DNA from: Mastigias papua
Taxonomy: Eukaryota > Cnidaria > Scyphozoa > Rhizostomeae > Mastigiidae
Assembly (NCBI GenBank): GCA_964019165.1
Contig: OZ025282.1
Location: forward strand, 9,768,229-9,832,228
Length of the DNA: 64,000 nt
Reading direction: 5' to 3'
Positions 23,601-37,874 of this stretch are shown here, one piece after another (the first letter of the stretch is position 1; each line of letters starts with the position of its first letter). A program made the translations under genes and the position numbers. The notes beneath the pieces are model-generated. The model was given only the letters and a program-made list of their open reading frames with translations. It ran no database searches and was not told the origin of the DNA.

Positions 23601-26600
23601 TAATACAAGAATTTTTCAGTATCTTATAGTATCATTGGATCTTTGTATTTTTCTTGTATTAATGTATTTTGTAAATGTACAACATGCTGAAAAGTCTACT
23701 ATAGCTTTTGTAGCAAGGTAGGATATCATAATCCCCATCCAACATATCGGCCGTATCCAACTCTTGAGGATTCAAATTTCATCTAAAAGTAACAAAAATA
23801 GTGTATAATTATGTGAAAGAAAAGTAGCTCAAATCTAATTGCTTGTGAAGGACAAATCACTATTAATGCTTCGTACTAAGGAAATATGCTAGACGGTCCT
23901 GCTTTTTAAGGAGAAATTGAGAAACTGTTGTGGCAATACCTTTTAAGTACCTTTTGCAACATCAAGTAAATTTCAGCATTTAGTGATGCTATACATAAAC
24001 TAATGTGTGATAAATTGTACGTTAACTAAGCAAAATTTTAGCAACATTCGAAGGAAATTCGCAGCTTGATTATTGATTTGATTATAAGAACCACGATGAA
24101 CCACATTAGGCTCGGAAGCAGTGAACAGTCCGGCGTATCGTTTAGGTTTCATTTGCTTGATCGACTAACCATGTGTAAGACGAATCCAAGTTTAGAAGTT
24201 AAGACGAATCAAGTCAGATTTATCAAATTACGTTTCGAGACTACCAGCCCAATCTGCTAATTAATTAAGTAGAGCGAGGGGAGATAAATCACCAATTAAA
24301 TTTAATGAGAGCAGAAAATACCTAAAATATGGAAATCATCTGCTATCATCCATAAAAGACACCTAGCTATTACTAACGATCGATCAAAATATCATTCCTT
24401 TGAAGAGAAAGCAATACTGTGGCAACATACAAATTGTAGGAAACGTCGGTTGCCAACAGCTGAAATAAAGTTATAAAGACCCGAAACCATCTTTATCAAC
24501 GAAACCGACCTTATCGTATTGAAAAATTATCGCACTCAGTATAAATTGAAACATTACGATCTGGTAAGCGCGTTAGCTTGCAGGAAATATATAACTGCAA
24601 CTGCAAACATTGTAGGGTTCTTCTTCGGAGTCGAGTCTTAATATAGCTATTTTAAAAGTACTGCCTGTTTTAAATGCTTAATCGTATATACACTCATTTG
24701 GCCTTATATAGCACTTTAACGTATTGCAGGCAATTTACATCAATTGATCGACAACTACAACGTGGATTGAAGCATCCTGATTATTGGGCAGAGAAAATTC
24801 TATCTTATGCAAAGTGAAAATTCACTAGTTTCTAGATTTCAAACTCTCTCTCTTACACACCAAGCATTCTCTTCAACCACCATCAATGGCGCTATTTTAC
24901 TGCTGCATACAAATCATATTATACTCTTGCTCTCACTATTCCAGGACATTTGATTCCTGCTTGCGATCCGTTGAGCTCGCAAATCTCCTCTAAGAATTTT
25001 TTTTGGTAATTAGTTTACCTTAACACGAACTTCTTTTACATGAGTTTATGCATGTGTATGTAATTACTTTCCCAAATATGATGAGTATAACGGACCGAGT
25101 TGAAGTAAGGAAATCTGGCGGGCTCTTTCTTCTAACAGATTAGTGTAAAATATGAAAAAAAACATGACAGGGTTACATTGTCTGCGCGGGTTTTGACAGA
25201 TCTGAATAAATTTTCAGATCTGCTTTTGGCAAATGACAGATTATACCGACAAATTGTAAGAGGATTGAAGTCAGAGTGACAAATTGTTCCTTGAATTATG
25301 AAAAGAAACCTCCACAAGTTGTATTTTTTCCAGCAGCTGGTGTCCTTTTAGTTCTACATACTGCATAGTGAATTGGGAGATACAAGAAAGTAGTCAGAAT
25401 TACATTTGATTGAGAGTGGATGGTCCAATACTGTTGGGCTATGGGGTACGATAGAACACCTTTGAGAAATATTGGAATGTTCTGAGGTGCCATCGGCCAC
25501 CTCTGAGTTATGAGGTCTTAGAAGTGGCAGATAAGAGGGTTGGTTCGTCTGATGAACTTTACACTAGAAGTAGAAGGTCTTAAAACAGTAAAGTTATTGC
25601 ATGTTTGCTGAAATTTAATCGAAAACATTTGCCATTTCTTTGATAAAAATGATGCATCATTTCTACATTTTCAGTTCATTAACAGCCCCCTCCCCTTTAG
25701 TACTTTTCAATTTGTTTTCTAAGCAAGTCTAAAAAGCAATGTCAATATTTCTCACACAATATCACTTCAAGCAGGTTGCACGTGTATTTGCCAAAAAGTC
25801 AGTTGAAAAATCCCTGCATAACGTAAACTTCAAGATAACCCAGGAAAATGACTTCGGTAAATAAAAATCATAAGAATCCTGTTAACGAAGATAGGTAATT
25901 TTTCACTTAGCTTTTCATTCCTATCCAAAAGCTTAATCAAGAATTTCATACCAAACACATTTAATATCCAAATTAAACTATCCAGCTTTCACCTTTTACA
26001 TCTTTCATGATTTTATTTAGTTGAAACAGTCACCTTAGTATCTATGAGAATATTGATGATGAAGAAATCCAATATGAAAGTTGATCCTTAGGATATCAGG
26101 GACTAATAACTGATAAAACTACTTGCTGTAAGCAACTTCTCTCGCTTATAAAGTATAAAACACACAAACAGTTATATTGTCAATTGACTTTGCTGTCATT
26201 GAGCCTCAGCTCGCAAGCTATAAAGTAGCTGATGATGAAGGATCAAGCTGATGAATCTCTAATCCATCATATTGATGTAAATATACCTTGTGAATCCTCT
26301 GTCTTCCATTATATTATTTGATTAAAATTTAACTTCTGTCAAACAGAACTCATTTCTGCTTCCATATTATGTCACGAACGATTGCAGTTCGATAACTATA
26401 CCTGTTAATAAATCATAGTCAATTCTGATTTTAATCACTGTTGGCTTTAGAGGATTATTTTATGTCCAGCCTTTATGCTTAGAATCGTAAATCAGAACGA
26501 TTTCCACAATGAATTTTACTCATGTTGTGCTTTCGCCATGGGCATAATAACTCGTTATTGCACAGCTACCTCTCCTTCTCTGTATTGTATTTTTATATCA

Positions 26601-27320
26601 AAGTACTCATTCCTTTGCTCTGCAACTTATGCATTGATTCTAGCATCAAAGTATGCAACCCATGGTCAAACCGCCATTTATATTTGATATACATCAGCTG
26701 GCCTTACTATACTGTGTTTCCTAATACTATTTGCGTAGCACTGAGAATCATACAAATATTCTTGTCGTCAATTTGTTCAAACTTCATTATCCATATTTTG
26801 GTTACGCATATTGAAAGATCACTTCCATTATTGTCTCCTGTACGTCCATCGACCAAAATTTCGTAGTCTTTGTGATACAACCGTACCAAACTCAATCACA
26901 GCTCCATTTTCTTTTACATCTTGCTGAAATGAGTTCTCGAAATGATTTATTCCCTTTTTTGCCCTACTTTGATACATATTTTCAGCCAATTTTGTACCTT
27001 AACTTATCATCTTTACTTAACTTTAGAATTTTGCTAATGGAAAGCAGAAAAGGAAGGAAGCCTCTCTTCATATGCAAAGGTGAGATATTAGAACAAACAA
27101 TCTTTTCTGGGGGAATCATGTCATTCACAATTGTATAGACGAGGAGAAAAGTGATTCATTAAATATTTTAATGCAGTTTAATAAGTAAACAACATAGCAA
27201 AAACATATCTGAATGCACCGGCACGGGCGTAGATTATTAAAGGAGTCGGAACTAGTGCTCTTCAATAGAGAAGAAAATTCTGATAGACATCAAAGTTCAT
27301 ATATAATCTTCTATACCCAT
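20608..27320. other. Non-coding stretch, no recognised gene
   Basis: AT-rich, with several ORFs of 60-115 codons (for example 26522-26866 plus and 26872-27138 plus) that lack motifs, splice context or plausible composition. A short inverted pair, GCATTCACACTAGGAG near 23038 and its near-complement near 23152-23167, may be a tiny MITE but is not well bounded. Confidence 0.35.
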
Positions 27321-27321
27321 G

Positions 27322-27590
<269 letters not shown>

Positions 27591-27737
27591 TTTACATACA
27601 TGCATTCATATACATACATATTAATATATAACCCACTAGCCTCTCAGCTCAAAGCATTTTAAATTTAGCATATGTAGCCAGACTAAAACAGCTGTCTAAT
27701 TGTACTCAGTAAGCTTCATCAGAAAATATCTAAATGC

Positions 27738-27791
27738 ATGTATGTATGTAGGTATATATGTATGTAGGTATGTAGGTATGTATGTATGTAT

Positions 27792-27879
<88 letters not shown>

Positions 27880-27886
27880 ATATTAA
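27738..27886. repeat. (GTAT)n plus (TA)n compound microsatellite
   Basis: A block of GTAT/GTAG tetranucleotides (about 27738-27795) passes into a pure TA tract of about 85 bases with two TTTA interruptions. It lies 150 bases from the preceding TA repeat. Confidence 0.95.
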
Positions 27887-29654
27887 TTCATTTAGAAAAA
27901 TACATGCTCTATCGTAATAGCTACTACTTTAAAGTTGATGACTCACTTACGTTACGTCAAACGATGCCAATGAAATGTTCTATTCTGATCAAACTGTGCC
28001 AGTATGAGGAGTCATATCACATGGTTTGCACCAATAAGCTTTCTTACTTTTAATTTCCCTTTGTCCACAGTGAAGCTACTATATCATACTCTATAGCTAT
28101 ATTTACTGGTCAAGAAGTATTCGAATAATTTATCTGCATCAACAGAGGTATATCGAGATCGGTGTGATTCTGATCATACTTTTCCGTAAACTTGTAATGT
28201 AATCAAGAGCGGACTGACTATCTACTGAAGGTCAAGTGTAAATATGTATCGCAGGGTTGGGTGGGTTGCTATAATTTAAAATCTACTGAAACTAATTTCT
28301 TCGTTTGGAATATAAATAACGATACATTCTCCTTTCATGCCACTTCGAAATATATTATTCATAAAATAGACCTTTACAAAAGAACCTTGGAGAAAGAAAA
28401 TTGAACGGTGCCCATCGTGCATCGTCCGATCGCCCAACTGGCCAGCCCTTCCAGAGAATGTGTTTATACTAGACAAATACTGATTTGTAGTACTATGGTA
28501 GTATAAGCAATACTGTGGTAAAATAATCACTTTTCTTGTCTTAACTATTACAGTTTGAGTCATAAATACCATACCATTTCCAACGGATGATAGCTGATAA
28601 CATTGCCTTTAAAATAGGTTATAAGCTCTCTTTCCAAATAGGTCCAACTGAATAGAGGGAAAGGCCTAGATATCTTGTATCATAAGATATTTTGGAAGAG
28701 AGAATCATCTAACCTAAGTTAATATATCCTACGATTTCAATATAACAAATAATATTGATGCTGGTCGAAGTTATTTAACAGCGGTTGACTTTGTTATAGA
28801 GAGATAATCAATATATTAATCAATATGGGTGTCTGATTTGCTGTAACAATAGAGCAAAAACCAACTTTAAAACTCAACATTTTTAAAAGACTTAGCAGAG
28901 GGCTCTATCAATTGAATTAAACGATAAATATTACGGCAATATATTGCTTGGTCTTTAAGGATTGTTCTTTAATCTATTACAATTCTCCAAGCTTGTTAAT
29001 GGGCAGAGGATGTTGAGCACAATACAAAAGCACCATTCAATAACAGCTCCCTGGTAGATAGTGGATTGCTGTGGGACAAAACTCAAGCAAAAAGCCACTG
29101 CTTCAAGGCAAATAGCCAGCAGGATTACTGGTGTCATTGCCACTGCCACCTTTTTCGTTTCCTTCAGTCCTTTTCCCTTGGAAGTGTAATCAAGCTATCA
29201 AAGAGTCTCACCATTGTGGTTTCCAAGGGTGGTCTCATTGCAATTAAAGTTTTGATTTATCGAGAGAGACCAAAGCCAGGGTAACCAAATATGTTACAAA
29301 ACACCTAGACCACAGTAGCAGCACACTCATTCAGTAATACACCGGTTCAACTCAATATGATTAGGAATACTCTTTTCGTCTTACGGAAAGTAAAGTGGTA
29401 ATGAGAAACTGATCTTAACATACACTGGCTCACAACTAGGGATTTTTGAGGGAATAGGTCTAATCCACGAAGATGGTACACCAACAATACTATAATGAAG
29501 ACATAGTTCGGGAATAATTTTTCTAGATTTAAAAGCCGAAGAAATAATGCAGAACTTTTGGTGGCTTAATTACTTGCAAGTCAAAAATGAATATAATCGG
29601 ATCTTCTTAACAAAAGCACAATATACTGTTTCACAATCTTCGAAGAGGGCAATT
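27887..29654. other. Non-coding stretch, nothing recognised
   Basis: AT-rich. A minus ORF at 28276-28572 (98 codons) has no known motif. No splice-consistent exon or repeat boundary was seen. Confidence 0.35.
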
Positions 29655-30062
29655 AGACCCCGTTTACACGATATCGGGCTAATTTGAATCCGATATGTTG
29701 TCATACCGTATTGGTCTTCCGTTCACACTAAGATGATGACGACGAATACGGTATGATTTCAATATATGCTTATGGACATGGTACAAAATGGATACGGTGT
29801 CGTGTAAGCACGCCAACCCGATCTGATTTCTTACCGATTGATTAGGAGGGCAGCAGAGATAATAGAAAAAACAGCCTCTGTATCGATTAGGTATGAAATG
29901 ATATCGGATTTGGTGTTTACATGATACCGTTTCATTTCATAACGTATTCATAAACGTATTGAATCATACCGTATTCATCATTGTCTTTGTGTAAACTGAA
30001 GGCCAATGCGGTATGAAAGCATGTCGGGTTCAAATGAACCCGACATCGTATAAACTGGGTCT
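29655..30062. mobile_element. MITE with long terminal inverted repeats
   Basis: The left end reads AGACCCCGTTTACACGATAT and the right end, on the other strand, AGACCCAGTTTATACGATGT. The inverted similarity continues for roughly 70-110 bases, including CGGG.T.ATTTGAA.CCGA and CATACCG.ATTGG.CTTC on both sides. The element is about 408 bases and has no coding capacity. It is therefore a non-autonomous DNA transposon. Flanks are TTA on the left and TCA on the right if the element begins at GACCC, so a 3-bp duplication is possible but imperfect, and the superfamily is left open. Confidence 0.75.
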
Positions 30063-33000
30063 CATATTCTTAAGAAACGATAGGTGGCTGGGTCAGACCC
30101 CAAGGACCCTCTCCTTTAATGGTATGCGGGTTTGCATCCATATATTTCTAAGTCTCGAATTCGATTGCATTTTATTGCATGCTACTACATGAGTTTCTGG
30201 ATTTACTGAAAAACGTTTTAAGGAAAATGAAACCATAACATTATCAGACCTCGACCATGTTTTTACATTTGTAAGAGCACATGAACGCATTCTCATTTTC
30301 TAAGGCCACAAAGTATGACCAAGACCATGCTAAAATAGGCATTGGTTCAAGGCCACCTGCAATGGGACTAGTTCAGTGATCAGAATTGCTACTCTTCTAC
30401 TTAAGTGGGACAACAGTCATATTTTATCAACAAAGCCCGGTTATTGAGAGCTCTTTTGTACCAGCAAAGGAATACTGCTATATTGGACTGATATCGGTCC
30501 CCCCTGGCGATTCCAGTTATAGAGAGTATACTGCATACCCTTAAAGTTCGATCAAGTACCTAATCCTTTGCATTTAAGCAGCTGAGGGTCTTCAAAATTC
30601 ATTACAGCATGTTTTGTATGCGTTGTCATTAAATGGCAGGTGAAAATCATTCTTGATCTTCACTTTTTATATAAACAAGACACTTTTTACCTATGCTCGA
30701 TATTATTAACATTTGATAAGTTCAGAGACAAATATTCTTAAAAATGCTCTAATATCAAAAGTGTTGTTCTGGAAATACTGCATATACTCCATGCAGTATA
30801 CTGTTTCCAAGACATGAGACTGTGGTACTCTTCAAAATAGAGCAACTAATGATTAATATTTCTTAACAAAGCAAATTCAGAATTTACTTCCCAAATGAAT
30901 TTGAATATTTGATTGCAAAAGCAAATTCTCATCTGAGACTTATTTTGTTGGCAAACCGAGCCTTATAAAGTGTGTTCTTATAAAACGAATTCATTTCGCC
31001 CAATCACTGTGTATAACGTGGTGTCAGTAGATGTACACAGGCATTATATTGGATCCAAAGAAATATCTGACATGGACACTATTTTCAACAGTCTTAGGTA
31101 GAGATTTATTGAGTCTGTTGCATTAAAGTTTTGTTTCAACCTTTGATATTTTTTATCAATATGGTATAAATATATAACAATGGTCCATATTTTCAATTTA
31201 GGCATCTTTGAATCTGTAAATGATTGAGTTTTCCTAAACACAGCTTTGAAGTTAAATTCACTCCCCTCTCGTGCAGAAAGCTCTATTGCAACATATACCT
31301 GTTCAGCTTATTGTGAAACAGCTGTTCTACGCATGTTAGACTTTAGAAAGTACGCAGTGCTTTTGACATCTTTGTTCTCCTTATAAGACAGCACTCGCAA
31401 ATAGACATCAATTTCATTACGAGACACTTGATGCACATGTTTGAGGTGAGAATACTGAAGTTGGATACACAAGACATAATTCTATGATGTAAAGTAATCT
31501 CTGTACAGTAATTCAAATCGGGTTTATAAGCCAGCTTAGCGATGTATCTAAAGATGCCGCTTAAAATTTACTGGCTTAAGCTAATTATGTATAAATGGCT
31601 CTTGTCATGCTTGGAGGCATATATCGGTTAGTAGTTTAGCATATAGCAGTTTATTGTCAATATCCACGTGCTATACAGTAATACACTTCAATACCAACTT
31701 TTACAGTGACATATGGTAGAACATTACATATATATTGGCTGTGCCCCTCTTGCGAATCCAAGCTGGCTACGTGCCTGATACAGCTACCAGTAAAGGTCCA
31801 GGTTAGGTAGTCAGTGCTGGACCTAAAACAGATTTTGATGGAGAGGATCGCTGAATGATGATGTCAGCTACTGAATTCTCTGAAAAATATCAATGTCAGT
31901 GTTTATCGCGACTAGGGATGTTCTCTATTCCAAATGAGATACACTGATCCCAAAAGCTAGAATTTTAATTATTTTGAAAGTCTTTATAACGCACAGCTTT
32001 GCTTCTGCCTGTGTCAGTACTTTTCGTTAGCAGATTAGAAAGAGAAGTCCCCATTAAAGTAGTAGCAATTTGTGACCGAACGACGATAAAACGATGATGA
32101 GGAAGTGTGCAATACATTAGCTTAAATTGTCCTTTACCCCAGTACTATTACTTTCTGGTATATATTCCGGCTAGTATGACATCAGGTTGGATTAGGAAGT
32201 GCCTGGGTGCTTTGAAGAAAGCTCTGCTAGGAGAGCAAGGAATAATGCAAAATGAGATTTATTGGCATACATATTAAGGCTACAATTTCTAGATATCGCA
32301 AAGAATTCATTTGCACCAATACTTATTACCAACACTGTCTTTCGCATATTCTTAAGTATAGCTGGATATCGCAAGATTATTCTGTGCCATCACATGACGG
32401 TTGGTAGGTTCTTTTTTCACCTTAAGGCAGAAGGCATCTTTTCATTCACCCAAGATGAATGCTAATACAAGTAATAGGATGCCTAATACCTTACCAGCTT
32501 CTTTTTGGAGGGTGGACTTAATGAATTTTCTGACATATGCAAAACCATTATGGCATTAAAGCTCAGGGGTGCATCTAAGGGGGGTTGTGGGGTTTACAAC
32601 CCCTGCCCTTTTTGGCGAGGAAGGTAATTTTGCCCTATTCTCATCAGTTCAGTCAATTAGATTGTTGGACGTTACAATCCGCTGTGAATCCTATGCGTAC
32701 TCTTGCTTGTGTTTATTATTTCATCATCGCAGCGGCAATCGAGAATCGCGCATGCGCAAGTTGTTTTGCGCCTTAAGGTTGTCAAATCATCTAGGGTGGA
32801 TTCTATGCTTTGTAAATGATTTGTGATTTGAAAAAGGGAACAGCAAATTCATTGCGCTGTATCGAATACTGTTTTGTCATACCAACCACAAGGTATATCC
32901 CTAGACTATTGCTTGACTCCCTTGAAAACATCGGTAAATATACTCATATCATGCGATTGCCCTGGTGGTCTCAATTGGAAATCCAATATCATTGTGCCCA

Positions 33001-33949
33001 ATTTCAACCATAAAACCCCTGCCCTTGAAATATCCTGTTTGCACGCCCGAAGCTATAATACTTTTCCAATTGATTCTTTTGATTAACATAGTTTGGGTAA
33101 TGATCATTCTAACTTAGAACTGTCATGATTGTAAAAAAGCGCCAGCATCTTAATTTCTTCCTTTCATGCCTTTGAAAGATCTTGAGAGTTAAAACATGTT
33201 AAATGATGGCATCAAAAACAAGAAAGTAAAAAAGTGGTAATGATTCATAGCGATGGACAGGATACAGATGATCTGTAAGCATCTACCTCTGCTGGAACTT
33301 TCCTTTACTAAACAGTTTTCTGCTCTTCAGAAAAGAGTCTATCTGCGCACATATGCTTACAGAACAACTTAACTAATTCTCTTTTCCGAACTTTGCTGGA
33401 TGTAATGATAAATTCTTGGGAAATTACTTACAAAAGTTTTGGATTTTGCAATTTACCACTGAAAATGGGAGTCTACTTATTGCTATTATATACTGCTGAA
33501 TAAATCGGCCCTAGGCAGTAAAAGTTACAAAGCGGATCAAAGAAAGCAGATTATCATTGGTACAATTGAAATCAAGCCAAAATATGAAAGTTGATAGAGA
33601 ACTAAAAAGTAAATGAATCACGGATTGAAGTTGTGCCTAACTTCTTAATCAGCCTTTCTCAGAGAATTTAAACATAAGCTAGAACCAATATCGTTAACCG
33701 GGTAGTTTATTCAAGTGCCATTCATTTATTTATCCGGTCACCAAGCAGCATGAAAAATTTTAAAATGTACCCATTTCCAAGTAGTTTTAAAAATCGAAGT
33801 TTTGCTCCAGAAAGTCTTCTTTCACGTCTCTCAAGTGATATTCTGTAAACATTCAATTTCTCGTCTGACATTTACCTTCTTGTTATTGGCAATTTCAAGA
33901 ATTTTAAGAGACATTTAAGATGAAAACATGTATCTCAGCATTGATGCTT
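30063..33949. other. Non-coding stretch, possible decayed repeat at 32570-33030
   Basis: No gene recognised. Near 32570-33030 a GC-richer block has the phrase ACCCCTGCCCTT at both ends in the same orientation (about 32599 and 33015), which may mark an old repeat, but borders are not clear. Short ORFs in this block overlap in several frames and show no motif. Confidence 0.35.
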
Positions 33950-34165
33950 AGTAAAGTTAATGGTGAGTCGGTATGATTCCGTAGGTTGGGGGAGTGCCCG
34001 TTAGAGGGGACACTTATCCTGAGCCATAATAAGGTAGGGTGACCAGTTCCTTTCGTCACCGCTTTAACCCCCCCAGTGTTTACCCCAGGTACATATTTGC
34101 TGCTGGCTGGACAATGAGCGAGCATCCCAACTACGATTCGAGGGATTGGCTTGAACCATCGATCT
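33950..34165 (-). repeat. tRNA-derived SINE copy B, truncated
   Basis: Minus-strand copy of the same SINE as 38610-38874. It shares the block around GACACTTATCCTGAGCC, GGTAGGGTGACCAGTTCCTTT, CCAGGTAC.TATTTGCTGCTGG.TGGACA.TGAGCGAGC and the B-box region GGTTCAAGCC. The 5' tRNA-like end beyond the B box is replaced by unrelated sequence near 34160. It is more diverged than copies A and C. Confidence 0.8.
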
Positions 34166-34379
34166 TCCTCTCTATCTACTTGACCCTTCGCTCCGATACT
34201 TAGTACAAATTTATAATTGTCATTTGCCATCCATTATTCTACAGTAGTCTTGCAACTATTCAATCTAGTAACAGCTATTTGTTCGGCAGTTCTCTTAGCA
34301 AATCTGGTTTGCCCTACTAAGATAATCTCAATTAGAATTAAGCTAAGATGCATTAGGCTTTGGTAACTTGCTAGCAATG

Positions 34380-34800
34380 TCTTCGTAGCAAGGCTGCCAT
34401 TGGACTAATATTGGCAAGAACAGAAAAACTTAAGTCCAGCCTCTATCCCAATTGCCTAGATGGATGGAATGAACTAGATCATGAAATTAGACTTGCACCA
34501 TCAGTTGGTGTCTCCAAAATAAGTCCTCGTGCTAAATCTATTGTTGGGATTCATCACCCGATATGATTATACTATCTCATCCAACTCAGAGTGGGGCTTA
34601 GCAAATTATGGTTTCAAAAGTCCAAGCACAATTTTAGGGATTCCATAAACTCGATGTGCCCTACCAAAGATGGCATTGAAACCACAGAACACTTTTTGCT
34701 GCACTGTCCGTCTTTGAGGTTGAACGTCGAAATCTTCTTGCTGGAGTCCTTGAATTTCGACAACCAAATGACCTCAATAGAAATATAATTGAACTGACTC
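34380..34800 (+). pseudogene. LINE reverse-transcriptase C-terminal fragment
   Basis: Translated in one frame from about 34390, the sequence reads LYPNCLDGWNELDHEIR and, after a stop, LRVGLSKLW, KSKHNFRDSINSMC and ETTEHFLLHCPSLR. This is the order of the C-terminal region of a common non-LTR retrotransposon family: W..LD..IR, then LR.GLS.LR..KF.H.F.D..NP.C and the ES/TTSHFLLHCP motif. At least one in-frame stop interrupts it and the upstream polymerase domain is absent, so this is a dead 5'-truncated copy. It differs from the family of the 38.1 kb LINE. Confidence 0.8.
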
Positions 34801-34849
34801 TCCAACATACCCTCGCAACTGGCCGATCCCATTAAGGTCACTGTAACGT

Positions 34850-37800
34850 AAACACCATGTCCATATTTTGTAAGGTTCCTTGTCGTATAGTCCCCCTGTG
34901 TCTATTTCTATCTTAGCCCATTTCAGATTTGACTCTTGGAGTGTTGTCCCAATACCTATTCATCTTGGCACCATACCAGTCTTGATACCTTACCAATCTA
35001 ACCATTTCACTAACCGCGATTAGTTAGCGGTATTTTATACAAAGGGGATCCTGGTGGTGAACAGTGACGGGAACGATTGTTGCCGTAATTGATATCACAT
35101 CCAGGGTTCCTAGTCCTTCACAAATACTGACTCGGATTTCTCACATAGTGTCAAATCTGTACTCATAGTGTGCTTAAGCACACATAGTGTGCTTAAGTAT
35201 TTATTCACGTTGAACAGTGTTTATTTATATGTAGTATTGTACCTGTTTTATTGGTTGTAGTTAGGTTTATGTTTAATCCTAGATAGTGGTCATGGTATTT
35301 TGCTCTCCCTGGGTGTCGTTCTTATACTGTACTTTAGTATTTCATCAGTAGGGATTTGAGTAGTTTGGTATTGTACGTTTTTACTGCATTTAGTAGAAAA
35401 AAATTCTTTCTGAGAGTATCGCTATCAGCTTAGATGGGAATTGCACCCCAGTTCTTATAATCTCTGTGCAATAAGGTTAGGTTGTACTTCATTCACTAAT
35501 TCCTTTTTGAATTACTTAAAATAGAGAAACTGCTTTGTCATAGATCCCTTACTATCCTCCACAATCCATATTGCATATCAATCTTTATTTATTAGGTCAT
35601 GCCTTCAATAAGTACATTTTTCTCAGATATATTCCATGCAAGCAAGACACTCCATGGATAATTTCCGTACTGTAGATGCCTAAAGTGTCTTCTGTCCTAG
35701 ATATTTTAGCTATCATTTCAGCTCTTTAAAGTTGGTTAGGCACATTTAGTATTGCACCTTCACCGTCAGGCTCTTAAATACTTCGCCATAGCTCGATTCA
35801 AGTGCAAGTAAATAGGATATGACATTCTAAAATTTCTGAACATCTCTAAGTGAGTTCGAGATCTATGGTAGCCCTTGTCAGCAATGCTTTGGTGGTTCAG
35901 ATTCGATCAAAAAGTATCTACTCTCAGACTACCCAGTTGAATTATATTGCATCAAAAATACTGTGTCAAAATCTTTTATGAATCTTCTATTGGAGAGCAT
36001 ATTTTGAAATTAATATTAATACTGGAATAGACTAGATTGACCTGTCGGAAAGCTAACAATAAAAATGGTAAAGACAAATGCTGCAGATCTGCTCTCATAG
36101 TTCATGAAAGCTACTGACCTCTTTGAAGAATCAAAAACTGAAGAATCAAATGAATAGATTTTTCTACTTTGTCAAACGTTTTCAAACTTCCTTCTTACAA
36201 GATAAGATAGACTATTTTTCTCATTATTATATAATCTATTAAACTGTTAGTTTGATTGCAATTGTATAAGTCTTTTTCTGTAAAGATAAGATAGGTGATT
36301 TTTATTATTAATATATAATCACTTAAATTCTTTGGTTGATAAATAAGCTGTAAATCTTTGATACTAAACGTTTGGTTTGCTCACAACTATACAGTTAAAA
36401 GTAATCTCCTTATTCTAGTAAAACCTTTAGTTCCACAATAGACCATGTCTTGGCTATGTCCATGAAGAGAGCACTAACCATGAAACATGAGGATGGAATT
36501 TTGATATAACACTAAACATCTATTTCAAATTAACTAAGATATTCTAGGAATTAGAAAAAGCTCCTGCATTGCTTCGTATTCTCTCTTGCATCCCCGTCTT
36601 CTCTAATATTCTCGCCTCTGTGACAATCCCGTCTTTTTTATTCAACACTTTGAAAAATTTATCCTGGCTCTTTAAATGGAACCTAATGTATTGTAGAAGA
36701 CAAAAATTTGCAACCAAGTGCAAGAAGAAATTACTAAGCAAGCGAAATGGCACTCTGTAGTCGCCTCTGATGAGATACTTCGAGTTTTGTAGAAGGAGCG
36801 CCCATGAGTTTAAGAAGATGTAAACAGTCTTCATTCATTTCAACAGAAGCACAAAAACACATACTATCTACAAGGATGCTGAAGGAAAGTGCTATAAAAA
36901 TTGTCATGCTAAAATTTTGAATGCTTTGAGAGAAATGGGTCAATTTTAAAGCCATGGTAATGCTTCATAAAGTCCAGCACATTGAAATGTTTTCCAACCT
37001 CGTTCGTAATCCTGCCTCTCTAAATTCCGCATACAAAATAGGAGATGGAATCAGTAAATTCGTACTGCACAAAGGATAAACATTCCATTTTACAAACAAA
37101 TATGTTGTGCCCCAGAATTTGAACACTCAACTTTTTTACTTGCAGTATCGCACAAGTGATACCAAACATAGCACTTGAAAGCATAGCAGCCAAATGTTTA
37201 AGAATCTGATCACATCTATTTTCTCCTGACCCATTTGACCAATTATCATGCAGAATTGTCACTACACATGCGTTCCACAGCTATATTTAGGCCCATATTG
37301 CATGCTGATTGGTCAGTTAGATTGGGAAAGAACAGAACTGATGAAAGGTCTCAAAAATTTGGCAGCTATTCTGCACTTAAATACATAGACTAACTCAAGA
37401 AATCTATGCAGATTCAAATAAAAGGCCTAATGGCTGGAGTGAATATTGGAGTTCTACTTCTATATCAATTTATCGACTTCCTTTGGTATCAAAAAAGTCT
37501 AGTATTAAACTTCGTTGATATTTTGAGCGGTCTTGTACTAGTTTCTTATAAACCAAAATTTTGTATGTTACTAATCGGTCCATACTGTTGCTCCCAGATA
37601 ATCAAATCGTAAATTTCATAAAACCCAGGCTGCTTTCTGCATCCAGGGAATACGAAAAGACAATAAGCCCTAATCGGAATCAAAACAGCCTTGCTTTACC
37701 TTTCCGAAGCTGGAAAATACTTTTTAAGGGTACAGTTTTTTGATCAGTGAGGAAAGGATCTTTCATAGTACTAAGCACCATATATACAGTTTCTAGAAAA

Positions 37801-37874
37801 AAGAAGAAGAGCCATAGAGCTGTATCACAATGCCTAAAAGGAGAATGCTTCACAACAATAAATTAGGTTATATC
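34850..37874. other. Non-coding stretch
   Basis: AT-rich with no recognised gene. A small direct duplication of CATAGTGTGCTTAAG lies near 35165-35198. Overlapping ORFs at 36544-36955 (minus) and 36569-36760 (plus) have no motif. Confidence 0.35.

Noticed and set aside
35165..35198. Direct repeat of CATAGTGTGCTTAAG
   Set aside because: A two-copy local duplication with no other structure.
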